In this document: positions 1-8,126 of the stretch, piece after piece | Layout of the letters: the number at the start of each line of letters is the position of its first letter | How positions within the stretch are numbered: position 1 is the stretch's first letter | NCBI GenBank assembly: GCA_037190665.1 | Contig: JBBCJT010000074.1 | Location: forward strand, 26,947 to 90,946 | Source of the DNA: JBBCJT01 sp037190665 | Lineage (GTDB): Bacteria; Pseudomonadota; Alphaproteobacteria; Acetobacterales; Acetobacteraceae | DNA length: 64,000 bases | Direction of reading: 5' to 3' | The notes under the pieces: generated by a model | Told to the model about the DNA's origin: nothing | Databases searched by the model: none | The model's input: the letters and a program-made list of their open reading frames with translations, nothing else | Translations under genes and position numbers: made by a program

Positions 1-202
1 GTTCGGCGCAGATCTGCAGCCTGCCGACCACGGCGCCGAGGTGCAGCCCGGTCCAGATGCGCCCGTCGCGGGAGCGGATGGCCGCGGCGACCGTGTGCCA
101 GAACGGCCGGTAGTGCCGACGGACGGCATCGCGCGCCGCCTCGATCAGTTCGAGGTCGGCCTCGGAGGGGGCAGCGTCAGCAGGCAGGACAGGAGGCTCC
201 AC
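1..202 (-). CDS. Cytidine deaminase-like protein, N-terminal part (runs off the left edge)
   Basis: Reading leftward from a GTG at 202, an open frame of 67 codons continues off the window. It contains RDGRIWTGLHLGA followed by GRLQICAE. This matches the cytidine deaminase family, where a residue binding zinc (Cys or His) sits in a C/H-A-E motif and Glu is the catalytic base; the second zinc motif PCxxC would lie outside the window. Known family members deaminate cytidine or deoxycytidine in pyrimidine salvage. The GTG is preceded by a weak purine-rich stretch, so the start is uncertain. It is transcribed away from recA, with a repeat-rich spacer between. The family is fairly secure; the substrate is inferred. 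Confidence 0.72.
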   Translation of the reverse strand, partial: MEPPVLPADAAPSEADLELIEAARDAVRRHYRPFWHTVAAAIRSRDGRIWTGLHLGAVVGRLQICAE

Positions 203-299
203 GCATGCGGCGGCCTTACCCGCCCCCCGCGCCCGGCGGCAAGATCGAACGTCCACGGGCGATCACGGTCCTCTCCCGCAGGCGGGCTTCGTGAAACGG

Positions 300-540
300 C
301 CGCGACCGACTTCCTCTCCCGCTTGCGGGAGAGGGCCGGGGTGAGGGTGCCTCCGTCAGCACCACGGCGAGGTTTGGTCTCCGCGCGAGTCCCTCACCCT
401 CCCGCGCAAGCGCGGGCCCCCCCCTCTCCCGCAAGCGGGAGAGGGGACCTTGCGCGATGCTATTACCCCCGGTCGCAGGGCACCGCCGTCTTCCGGATGA
501 CGCGCTTCCGCAAAGCTCCGCAGGCGGGAGAGCGAGGAGA
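300..540. repeat. Palindromic intergenic repeat element, copy A
   Basis: This gene-free spacer between the deaminase fragment and recA holds two strong hairpins. CCTCTCCCGC and GCGGGAGAGG face each other across TT at 313-334, and a 12-bp-arm version with AA in the loop lies at 421-446. Between them are GGCCGGGGTGAGGG and CTCACCCTCCCGCGCAAGCG blocks. The same order of blocks recurs at about 23510-23765 and, degraded, at about 62040-62250. A further block at 506-537 (CCGCAAAGCTCCGCAGGCGGG) is shared with the third copy. It behaves like a REP/MITE-type dispersed element, and no coding function is seen. Its hairpins may also end recA transcription. Confidence 0.75.
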
Positions 541-581
541 CACCCGGCCGCATCAGCCAATGCGGCCGGCTACCGCCGCGA

Positions 582-1628
<1,047 letters not shown>

Positions 1629-1656
1629 CCCACGCTCCTGTCCGCGGCGAGGGCAC

Positions 1657-1672
1657 ACAACCAATGGGTTGT
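1657..1672. promoter_or_regulatory. Perfect palindrome in the recA leader, possible operator
   Basis: ACAACC-AATG-GGTTGT is a perfect 6-4-6 inverted repeat 29 bp upstream of the recA start codon, in the only spacer that could hold its promoter. It does not match the usual alphaproteobacterial LexA box (GTTC-N7-GTTC). A one-mismatch version of that box (GTAC-N7-GTTC) lies at 1753-1767 inside the C-terminal end of the spacer/flhB junction. Which of the two, if either, is the SOS operator cannot be told from sequence alone. Confidence 0.35.
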
Positions 1673-1747
1673 ATTGCCGGTCTGATTTTCGCCTTACGTG
1701 TGTGATCACCTGTGCCACAGCCCTCGAATCGGCGCCATGGCCTGCGG

Positions 1748-2848
1748 TCACTGTACCCGATTTGTTCGCGATTCCACAGGGGCCGTGGCGGACGGCGGGG
1801 CGTGGCGGGACAGGCCCCAGACGAAGGCGATGATCTCGGCCACCGCGCGGTAGTGTTCGGGCGGAATCGCGGTCTCCAGCGGCAGCCTGTGCAGCGCGCG
1901 GGCGAGCGGCGGGTTCGCGACCAGCGGCACCCCCGCGTCGGCCGCCGCGTGGCGGATGCGCGCGGCGATCAGGTCGGTGCCCTTGGCGACGACCACGGGG
2001 GCCGCCTGGCTGCCGCGGTCGTAGGCGAGCGCGACTGCGTAATGGGTCGGGTTGGTGATCACCACCTGCGCCTTCGGCACCGCGGCCATCATGCGGCGGC
2101 GCGCGCGCGACTGGCGGATCTGCTTCAGCCGCGCCTTCAGGTGGGGGTCGCCCTCGCTCTCCTTCATCTCCTGCCGCAGGTCCTGCCGCGTCATGCCGAG
2201 CTTCTTCGCGTGGCGCAGGTGCACCCAGAGCGTGTCGAGCCCCGCCAGCAGGGCGAAGGCGGCGAGCACGGCGAAGATCAGCCGCAGCAGCCCCTCCCCG
2301 GCATGGCGGCCGAGGTTGGCCGGCGGGAGGTCGAGCAGCCCCGCCAGCGTGCCGAGCGACCCGCCCAGCACGTGCCACGCCGCCCAGGCGAGCAGGGTGA
2401 TCTTCAGCAGCGCCTTCAGCAGTTCGATCAGGTTGTCGAGACCGAAGACCCGCTTCGCGCCGCGCACGGGCGAGATGCGGGCCGGATCCGGCTTGAGTCG
2501 CTTCGCGCTGACGAGAAAGCGCGTCTGCAGCAGCGTCGTCCCCGCGCCAAACAGCAGCGGCGGCAGCAGCAGGGCGAGCACCAGAAGCGCCCCGGCCGCC
2601 GCTGCCCGCGCGAACCCGGCCGGGACGTCGAGCGCATGCGCCATCGCCATCACGGCGCCGAGGTGCTGGGCCGCCCGCCCGGTGGCGTAGGGGCCGATCA
2701 GCCACAGCCCGATGCCGACCGCGAGCAGGCTCGCGAAGGTGGACAGCTCCCGCGACAGCGCCACCTGTCCCGACTCGCGCGCCCGCTCCAGCCGGCGCGG
2801 TGTCGGGGCTTCCGTCCGGTCTTCGCCGCTCTCGCTTTCCTCGGCCAC
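1748..2848 (-). CDS. flhB: Flagellar export switch protein FlhB
   Basis: FlhB is the membrane component of the flagellar type III export gate that switches substrate specificity from rod/hook proteins to filament proteins. The 366-residue product begins with the charged N-terminus typical of the family (EDRTEAPTPRRLERARESGQVALSREL). It has four hydrophobic segments, then the cytoplasmic domain with the autocleavage motif NPTH near residue 264 (VVITNPTHYAVALAYD). The start is GTG and abuts the fliR stop codon directly, so translation is coupled. It is the last gene of the minus-strand flagellar unit flgB-flgC-fliE-fliQ-fliR-flhB. Identity is secure. Confidence 0.96.
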   Translation of the reverse strand: MAEESESGEDRTEAPTPRRLERARESGQVALSRELSTFASLLAVGIGLWLIGPYATGRAAQHLGAVMAMAHALDVPAGFARAAAAGALLVLALLLPPLLFGAGTTLLQTRFLVSAKRLKPDPARISPVRGAKRVFGLDNLIELLKALLKITLLAWAAWHVLGGSLGTLAGLLDLPPANLGRHAGEGLLRLIFAVLAAFALLAGLDTLWVHLRHAKKLGMTRQDLRQEMKESEGDPHLKARLKQIRQSRARRRMMAAVPKAQVVITNPTHYAVALAYDRGSQAAPVVVAKGTDLIAARIRHAAADAGVPLVANPPLARALHRLPLETAIPPEHYRAVAEIIAFVWGLSRHAPPSATAPVESRTNRVQ

Positions 2849-3619
2849 TCAGGCGCCGCCCGGGAACACGGCGATCAGGGCGGTGGCGTGCTCCCGCCAG
2901 GTGGCGAGCACGAGCACGATCAGCGCCGCGAGCAGGCCGATGCCGGCGAGAAGCTGCGCCGGCAGGGCGAGGAAATAGACCTGCACCTGCGGCACCAGCC
3001 GCGACAGCAGCCCCAGCGCCGCCTGCGCCAGCACCGCGGCGAGCAGGAACGGTGCGGCGAGCTGCAGCGCGAGGCCGATGCTGCCGGCCACGGCCCGGTG
3101 CAGCATTTCCGCCGCGTCGGCCATCGCGAAACCCTCGCCCGGCGGGATCAGCGCATACGACGCCTTCAGCGCCCCGAGCGGCAGCGCGTGCAGCCCGGCG
3201 GACAGCACGAGCGCCACACCGGCGAGCATGAACAGCCGCGACAGCGCGGTGCCGTGCGGGCCTAGCACGGCATCCGCCGTCAGCACCGAGGCGAAGCCGA
3301 GCAGCAGCGAGGTGAGCTGCCCCGCCATCACCAGCGCGAACAGCGCGAGACGGGCGAGGAAGCCGAGCCACAGCCCGACCGTGGTCTCGCACGCGACCAG
3401 CGCCAGCATCCGCCCGACATCGCCGGGCGCGGCGGGCAGGGCGGGCGCGAGCGGGGGAAACAGCAGCGCGGTCAGCACCACGGCGAAGGCGAGGCGGACG
3501 GGCACGGGCACCTCCGCCTCCCCCACGCCGGGCATCAGCATCAGCGCCGTGCCGATGCGCGCGAACAGCAGCGCGCCAGCGAAGGCATGGCCGGGCAGGG
3601 TGGCGAGAAGCTCGCTCAC
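2849..3619 (-). CDS. fliR: Flagellar export apparatus protein FliR
   Basis: FliR is a subunit of the FliP-FliQ-FliR export gate at the centre of the flagellar basal body. The 256-residue protein is strongly hydrophobic, with about six membrane segments. It shows family features such as LLFARIGTALMLMPGVGEAEVPVPVRLAFAVVLT near the N-terminus and the conserved ANAFLLAAVLA-like region (here APFLLAAVLAQAALGLLSRLVPQVQVYFLALPAQ) near the C-terminus. The GTG start at 3619 overlaps the fliQ stop by four bases (GTGA). It sits between fliQ and flhB, the usual order of the export genes. Confidence 0.95.
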   Translation of the reverse strand: MSELLATLPGHAFAGALLFARIGTALMLMPGVGEAEVPVPVRLAFAVVLTALLFPPLAPALPAAPGDVGRMLALVACETTVGLWLGFLARLALFALVMAGQLTSLLLGFASVLTADAVLGPHGTALSRLFMLAGVALVLSAGLHALPLGALKASYALIPPGEGFAMADAAEMLHRAVAGSIGLALQLAAPFLLAAVLAQAALGLLSRLVPQVQVYFLALPAQLLAGIGLLAALIVLVLATWREHATALIAVFPGGA

Positions 3620-3885
3620 GTCAGGCCCACGCCCATCGCGCGGTCGAACAGTGATCGGGCGAAGCCGCCGAGCCGCTCCAGCATCCAGGCGCCGGCGAGG
3701 AACAGCGCCGTGCCGACGGCCATGAACTTCGGGATGAAAACGAGGCTCGTCTCGTTGATCTGGGTCAGCGCCTGGATCAGCGAGACGAGCAGGCCGAGCG
3801 CCAGCGCGGCGAGCAGCGGCGGGGCCGCGATCGCCAGCGTCAGCGCCAGCGCCTCGCGGGCGGCGAGCGCGATGTCCGCCTCCAT
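3616..3885 (-). CDS. fliQ: Flagellar export apparatus protein FliQ
   Basis: This 89-residue protein has two hydrophobic hairpin segments, as expected for FliQ, which packs around FliP and FliR in the export gate. Family residues are visible in ALTLAIAAPPLLAALALGLLVSLIQALTQINETSLVFIPK, where the QA.TQI.E.TL.F.PK pattern is the FliQ signature. The ATG at 3885 follows fliE by seven bases, and the stop overlaps the fliR start by four bases. Length is exactly typical. The product acts in the inner membrane with its neighbours FliR and FlhB. Confidence 0.95.
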   Translation of the reverse strand: MEADIALAAREALALTLAIAAPPLLAALALGLLVSLIQALTQINETSLVFIPKFMAVGTALFLAGAWMLERLGGFARSLFDRAMGVGLT

Positions 3886-3892
3886 GCCGGGA

Positions 3893-4210
3893 TCAGATCG
3901 GCATGCGCATCACGTCCTGATAGGCGGCGACCAGCCGGTCGCGCACCGCCACCGTCGTCTGCAGCGCGAGTTCCGCCTTGGTGACCGCGAGCGCGAGTTC
4001 GGTGATGTCTCCGTCGCCCGCGATGGCGGTGGCGGATTTTCGATCCGCATCGCGGCCGGCGCGGACCGTCGATTGCAGGGCGCGGGCGACCGCATCGGCG
4101 AAATTGTCGTGCTGTTCGGCCGATCCGCCTGCGGTGGGCGCGGCCGGCAGGACGGTGCGGGCGGCGGCGCGGTAGGCGGCGGAGGCCGCGGGGGCGGAGA
4201 TCGTGCTCAT
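3893..4210 (-). CDS. fliE: Flagellar hook-basal body complex protein FliE
   Basis: FliE links the export gate and MS ring to the proximal rod. The 105-residue product is Ala-rich at the N-terminus. Its C-terminal part DITELALAVTKAELALQTTVAVRDRLVAAYQDVMRMPI matches the FliE consensus (vm.a..kA.lalqt.v.vRnk.v.AYqeimrMpv). Its start overlaps the flgC stop by four bases, and fliQ begins seven bases downstream, so the rod and gate genes form one unit. Length is within the family range. Identity is secure even though the N-terminal half is divergent, as usual. Confidence 0.94.
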   Translation of the reverse strand: MSTISAPAASAAYRAAARTVLPAAPTAGGSAEQHDNFADAVARALQSTVRAGRDADRKSATAIAGDGDITELALAVTKAELALQTTVAVRDRLVAAYQDVMRMPI

Positions 4211-4623
4211 GCGCGCAGCATCTCGATGGCGCGGACGAGCATTCCGCGCGTGGTTTCCAGCACGGACAGGTTGGCGTTCCAGGACCGCTGCGCTTCTCGC
4301 ATGTCCATCATCTCCACCAGGGTGTTCACGTTGGGGGTGCGCACGTAGCCGGCTGCGTCCGCCGCCGGGTGCGCCGGATCGTAGCGTTCGGGGAACTCGC
4401 CCTCCGCGCGGCCGATGCGCTTCACCCGCACCGCCTGCGCGCCGAGCGCGCGGTCGAGCCGGCTTTCGAAGGTGATCGTCTTGCGCCGGTAGGGATCGGC
4501 GCCGGGTGCAGAGCCGGTCGTGTCGCGGTTGGCGATGTTCTCCGCCACCACGCGCAACCGCGTGCCCTGCGCGGCCATGCCCCGGGAGGAGAGGGCCAGC
4601 GCGGTGGACAGGTCGCTGGCCAC
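4207..4623 (-). CDS. flgC: Flagellar proximal rod protein FlgC
   Basis: FlgC is one of the proximal rod proteins of the flagellar basal body. The 138-residue product has the conserved rod-protein N-terminus (GMAAQGTRLRVVAENIANRDTTG, compare the ENIANa.T consensus) and the C-terminal coiled-coil segment GYVRTPNVNTLVEMMDMREAQRSWNANLSVLETTRGM, which is diagnostic for FlgC. The start is GTG at 4623, two bases after the flgB stop. The rod protein is secreted through the export gate whose genes follow in the same unit. Length is normal. Confidence 0.96.
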   Translation of the reverse strand: MASDLSTALALSSRGMAAQGTRLRVVAENIANRDTTGSAPGADPYRRKTITFESRLDRALGAQAVRVKRIGRAEGEFPERYDPAHPAADAAGYVRTPNVNTLVEMMDMREAQRSWNANLSVLETTRGMLVRAIEMLRA

Positions 4624-4625
4624 GG

Positions 4626-5021
4626 TCAGCTCCGGCCGAGCGCGGTGCGGAACAGGTTCGCGTATTTGCGCACCAGCCCGGTCACCAGAAGCTGCGCGGA
4701 ATCCGTGTCCGCGACCTTCAGCAACTGATCCTCGAGCTGCACCGCGTTGCCGTCCGGCGTGCGCTCCGCGGCGATGCGTTCGGGGCGTGCGCGTTCGGCC
4801 GATCCACCGGCAGCGGCGAGATGCGTCGGGGCGGTGCGTGCGGGTTGCAGCGCGCGCGCCAGATGCGTGCCGAACGGCGCGAGGTCGCGGGCGGCGTAGC
4901 CGGGGCTGTCAGCGTTGGCGATGTTCTGCGCCAGCACCGCCTGCCGCTGGCCGAGCCAGGCCAGGCGGCGCTCGGCGAGCGCGAACATGCCGATGCGGGA
5001 AGGGTCCATTCTGGCCTCCAT
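4626..5021 (-). CDS. flgB: Flagellar basal body rod protein FlgB
   Basis: FlgB forms the first layer of the flagellar rod. The 131-residue product carries ERRLAWLGQRQAVLAQNIANADSPGYAARDLAPF, the FlgB/FlgC-type N-terminal rod motif (NIANADTPGYkArDl.F), and a conserved C-terminal segment that ends VRKYANLFRTALGR. It is the first gene of the minus-strand flagellar unit, and its promoter must lie in the 101-bp divergent spacer at 5022-5122. An ATG at 5009 (MDPSRIGMF) is an equally plausible start, which would remove four residues. Confidence 0.94.
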   Translation of the reverse strand: MEARMDPSRIGMFALAERRLAWLGQRQAVLAQNIANADSPGYAARDLAPFGTHLARALQPARTAPTHLAAAGGSAERARPERIAAERTPDGNAVQLEDQLLKVADTDSAQLLVTGLVRKYANLFRTALGRS

Positions 5022-5122
5022 CGGTCGGCGCCGTTCTACGCGGCCATGCTGAATGCCCCCTTAAGCGCGAAACCCGCCCGCCGCTTACGCTTCGTCAAGG
5101 CGTACTGGGCAAGAACTGCCGC

Positions 5123-5380
5123 ATGCACGCCGAACCCGGGGCCGCGATCTTCCAGTCCATCGACCGTATCGTCGGTGCGCTCGCCATGACGCGGGCGCTG
5201 GTGGATGCCGGGCGCGAGGTCGATCTGGCCGGGCTCGATGCCGAGATCGGCGCCGTGTGCGCCGGCCTACCCGATCTGCCGCGCGAATGGGGGCGTGCCT
5301 CCGTGCCCGCGCTGCGTGCCCTGCTCGGCCATGTCGATGCGCTTCGTACGGCGATGCTGGCCGCCCGCCCGCCCGGCTGA
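5123..5380 (+). CDS. Small unknown protein at the head of the fliO-fliP unit
   Basis: This 85-codon frame starts MHAEPGAAIFQSIDRIVGALAMTRALVDAGREVDLAGLD and ends ALLGHVDALRTAMLAARPPG. It is predicted helical, soluble and without a signal peptide. I do not recognise a family. It is first in the plus-strand flagellar unit, 44 bases before fliO and divergent from flgB, so a role as a small flagellar chaperone or regulator (FliT-like in size) is conceivable. This rests on context only. Its codon use and length of conserved frame look like a real gene rather than a shadow. Confidence 0.6.
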   Translation: MHAEPGAAIFQSIDRIVGALAMTRALVDAGREVDLAGLDAEIGAVCAGLPDLPREWGRASVPALRALLGHVDALRTAMLAARPPG

Positions 5381-5424
5381 CATCGCCCCGCCCGCAGATT
5401 CCGTTTCCGGCAGAAGGCCGCACC

Positions 5425-5676
5425 ATGCTCCTCGATCCCGCCTCGCTCGGCATCGCCGCCGCGTCGCTGCTGCTCGTGACTGCCCTGGCCGTGGGCCTCG
5501 GCCGCGCCCTGCGCTTCGCCGGCGCCGTGAAGGGCACGGGCGGAAGGCGGCTCGCGGTGATCGAGGCGATCGCCATCGATCCCAAGCGGCGGCTTGTGCT
5601 GCTGCGCTGCGACGGGCGGGAGGCGCTGGTGCTCACCGGGCCGGCGGGCGACCTGCTGCTGGAAGCGCCGCAATGA
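5425..5676 (+). CDS. fliO: Flagellar biosynthesis protein FliO (short form)
   Basis: FliO helps assemble FliP in the export gate. The 83-residue product has one N-terminal membrane segment (IAAASLLLVTALAVGLGRAL), followed by a small cytoplasmic domain with RLAVIEAIAIDPKRRLVLLRCDGREALVLTG. This matches the FliO/FliZ pattern of a basic patch and a v.LdpkrrLvlvr.dg.ehLlltG motif. It is shorter than enterobacterial FliO but normal for alphaproteobacteria. Its stop overlaps the fliP start by four bases (ATGA), which fixes the call. The ATG at 5425 follows GCAGAAGG. Confidence 0.85.
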   Translation: MLLDPASLGIAAASLLLVTALAVGLGRALRFAGAVKGTGGRRLAVIEAIAIDPKRRLVLLRCDGREALVLTGPAGDLLLEAPQ

Positions 5677-6398
5677 GGCTGCTGCTCGCGGTGCTTTTCC
5701 TGCTGCCCGGCGCGGCGGCGGCGCAGTCGCTTTCGCTCGATCTGGGCGGCGGCGACGCGACGGGGGTGACGGCGCGCCTCGTGCAGCTCACCGTCGCGAT
5801 CGGCGTGCTGTCGATCGCGCCGTCGGTGCTCGTGCTGGTCACCGCCTTCACCCGCATCGTGATCGTGCTGTCAGTGCTGCGCACGGCGATCGGCGCGCAG
5901 GGCGTACCGCCCAACCCGGTGCTGATCGGCATCGCCCTGTTCCTCACCTACTTCGTGATGGAGCCGGTGCTCCAGCAGGCCTGGGTCAACGGGCTGCTGC
6001 CGATGAGCGAGGGGCGGCTGGGCGAGATGGAGGGACTTGCCGCTGCCGCCGAGCCGTTCCGCCGCTTCATGGCCGCGCACGCGCGCAGCGCCGATATCGC
6101 CCTGTTCCTCGACCTCGCCGACCTGCCGGCCGCACCCGATCCGCAGACCACGCCGTGGCGCGCGCTGGTGCCGGCCTTCGTGGTCGGCGAACTGCGTCGG
6201 GCCTTCGAGATCGGCTTCCTGCTCTACCTGCCGTTCCTGGTGATCGACATGGTGGTGGCGAGCGTGCTGATGGGCATGGGCATGATGATGCTGCCGCCCT
6301 CCGTGGTGTCGCTGCCGTTCAAGCTGATCTTCTTCGTGCTGGTGGACGGCTGGCAACTGGCCGCCGGCAGCCTTGTGCAGGGATTCGGCCCGACCTGA
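5673..6398 (+). CDS. fliP: Flagellar export gate protein FliP
   Basis: FliP forms the pentameric core of the flagellar export gate. The 241-residue product has a cleavable signal peptide (MRLLLAVLFLLPGAAAAQS). The family signature segments follow: VLVTAFTRIVIVLSVLRTAIGAQGVPPNPVLIGIALFLTYFVM and, near the C-terminus, ELRRAFEIGFLLYLPFLVIDMVVASVLMGMGMMMLPP, which is the PROSITE-type FliP motif. Four membrane segments are evident. It overlaps fliO by four bases. It ends 39 bases before the convergent binding-protein gene. Identity is secure. Confidence 0.97.
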   Translation: MRLLLAVLFLLPGAAAAQSLSLDLGGGDATGVTARLVQLTVAIGVLSIAPSVLVLVTAFTRIVIVLSVLRTAIGAQGVPPNPVLIGIALFLTYFVMEPVLQQAWVNGLLPMSEGRLGEMEGLAAAAEPFRRFMAAHARSADIALFLDLADLPAAPDPQTTPWRALVPAFVVGELRRAFEIGFLLYLPFLVIDMVVASVLMGMGMMMLPPSVVSLPFKLIFFVLVDGWQLAAGSLVQGFGPT

Positions 6399-6437
6399 AC
6401 GCGGCCGGGCCGATCCGCTGCCTTCGGGCGGACGGCG

Positions 6438-7997
6438 CTACTGCGCGCGGCGCACGCCCATCGCGCGGGTGCTCTCGTCCATCCGCGCGTCGTAGGTCAG
6501 GCCCTTGCGCAGGGCCCAGGCATTGGTGAGGTGGAACAGCGGGATGATCGCCACGTCGTCCATCGCCACCGTCACCGCCTCGCGCAGGATCATCTCGCGC
6601 TTCTCGTCGTCGATGGTGGAGGTCGCGCGCGCGGTCAGCTCATCCAGCGCCGGGTTGCTGTAGCGGCCGGCATTGGCCGCGCCGGTGCGCTTGGCGCGGT
6701 CGTAGGTGCCCAGGATGTTGACGAGCGCGTAGCTGCCCTCGCCGGTGGAGCTGCCCCAGCCGACGAGGCGCATGCCGAATTCCTGCCGCGCCGCGCGGGC
6801 CGAGAAGCTGGCCCAGGGCAGCGCCTCCACATCCGTGCGCACGCCCGCGCGCGTCCACATCTGCGCCACCGCCTGCGCCGTCTTGGCATCGTTCGGATAG
6901 CGGTCGTTGGGCGAATGCAGCGTCAGCCGGAAGCCCTGCGGGAAGCCGGCCTCGGCCAGAAGGCGCCGCGCGGTCTCGATATCCTGCTGCGGCGGCTTCA
7001 CGTCCGGGTTGTAGGAGAACACGCCTTCCGGCAGCCACTGGCCGGACGGGCTGGCGGTGCCTTCCATCACGCGGTCGGCCAGCGCCTCGCGGTTGATCGC
7101 GATCGACAGGGCGCGGCGGACGCGCACGTCCTCGAACGGGTTCTTCGCCAGCGGCTTGCCGTCGTTGTCGAAGACGAAGACGGGACTGTCGACACGGGAG
7201 CGGTCGAAGGACAGGTAGATCATGCGCAGGCCCTGGATCTCGGCCAGCGTCACCTTCGGATCGCGCCGCAGCCGCTCCAGGTCTCCGGACGGCACCTGGT
7301 CGATCATGTCGACATCGCCCGCGAGCAGTGCCGCGGTGCGCGCGCCGTCATTGCCGATGAAGCGGTAGGAGACGCGCTGCCATTCCTGCTTTGGTCCGAA
7401 CCAGGTGTCGTTGCGCGTGAGTTCGGTGCGGTTGCCGGCCGAATGCGAAACCAGCCGGTACGGACCAGTGCCGACCGCCGCCTTGCCGCTGTTGTAATCC
7501 TCCGTGCTCGCGCCCTCGCCGACATGGCGCGAGACGATGGCGATCGAGGCCATCTCGATCGGCAGCAGCGGATGGGCCTGCGCGGTGTGCAGGTGCAGGG
7601 TCAGCGGGTCGACCACCTCGACCTTGGTGATGGCGCGCACGAAGCCCGCGAAGCTCGCCGGGCTGTTCGGCACGTTGGGCACGCGGGCGATGGTGAAGAC
7701 GACGTCTTCCGCGGTGAAATCCCGCCCGTCGTGCCACTTGACGCCCGGGCGCAGCTTCACCTCCCAGACCGTCTCGCTGATCGGGCGCATCGAGGCGGCG
7801 AGGCCCGGATAGGTGCGCGCCCGGGCGTCCCGCTCGATCAGCCGGTCGAAGATGTGGGATGCGAGCGCGCTGTTCGGCGCGGCGTTGTAGAAATGGGGGT
7901 CGGCGGAGGTGATCGACCCGCCGGTGCCGATGGTCAGAGTCTGCGCGCCGGCGGCAAGCGGCGCGATCATTGTGCAAGCGAACAGAAGGCGGCGCAT
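6438..7997 (-). CDS. Periplasmic peptide/opine ABC transporter substrate-binding protein (family 5), orphan
   Basis: The 519-residue product has a signal peptide (MRRLLFACTMIAPLAAGAQT) and the family-5 (DppA/OppA) fold signature. Visible parts are LTIGTGGSITSADPHF, a VWEVKLRPGVKWHDGRDFTAEDVVFT block and VGTGPYRLVSHSAGNR. It would bind an unknown oligopeptide or opine in the periplasm. It is closely related along its whole length to the divergent gene at 8127 (shared LAEIQGLR, FDNDGKPLA, GRYSNP blocks), so the pair arose by duplication. No permease lies on its strand, and it probably feeds the importer encoded from 9701. The substrate cannot be read from sequence. Confidence 0.9.
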   Translation of the reverse strand: MRRLLFACTMIAPLAAGAQTLTIGTGGSITSADPHFYNAAPNSALASHIFDRLIERDARARTYPGLAASMRPISETVWEVKLRPGVKWHDGRDFTAEDVVFTIARVPNVPNSPASFAGFVRAITKVEVVDPLTLHLHTAQAHPLLPIEMASIAIVSRHVGEGASTEDYNSGKAAVGTGPYRLVSHSAGNRTELTRNDTWFGPKQEWQRVSYRFIGNDGARTAALLAGDVDMIDQVPSGDLERLRRDPKVTLAEIQGLRMIYLSFDRSRVDSPVFVFDNDGKPLAKNPFEDVRVRRALSIAINREALADRVMEGTASPSGQWLPEGVFSYNPDVKPPQQDIETARRLLAEAGFPQGFRLTLHSPNDRYPNDAKTAQAVAQMWTRAGVRTDVEALPWASFSARAARQEFGMRLVGWGSSTGEGSYALVNILGTYDRAKRTGAANAGRYSNPALDELTARATSTIDDEKREMILREAVTVAMDDVAIIPLFHLTNAWALRKGLTYDARMDESTRAMGVRRAQ

Positions 7998-8091
7998 TCC
8001 CAGATCTCCCGGCTTTCGTGATTTCCCAAGCAACCCTAGCTTGATAGAAACGCCGTCGCTATAACCAACGATCCGGGTGTGTAGGGGGCTG

Positions 8092-8111
8092 CCCCGGGGC
8101 GCGCCCCGGGG
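8092..8111. repeat. Perfect 20-bp GC palindrome in the leader of the binding-protein operon
   Basis: CCCCGGGGCG is followed directly by its reverse complement CGCCCCGGGG, ending 15 bases before the ATG at 8127. In RNA it would fold into a very stable hairpin just upstream of, and partly competing with, the ribosome binding site (GACGGGAG). It could set operon expression or protect the message. No U-run follows, so it is not a classical terminator. Confidence 0.6.
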
Positions 8112-8126
8112 GGACGGGAGAGTCAT

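Noticed and set aside
300..540. CRISPR array
   Set aside because: The repeats are self-complementary blocks with unequal spacing, and no cas genes are in the window.
5022..5122. CtrA, sigma-28 or sigma-54 promoter between flgB and the fliO unit
   Set aside because: Only a TTAA half-site was found; none of the full consensus spacings fit.
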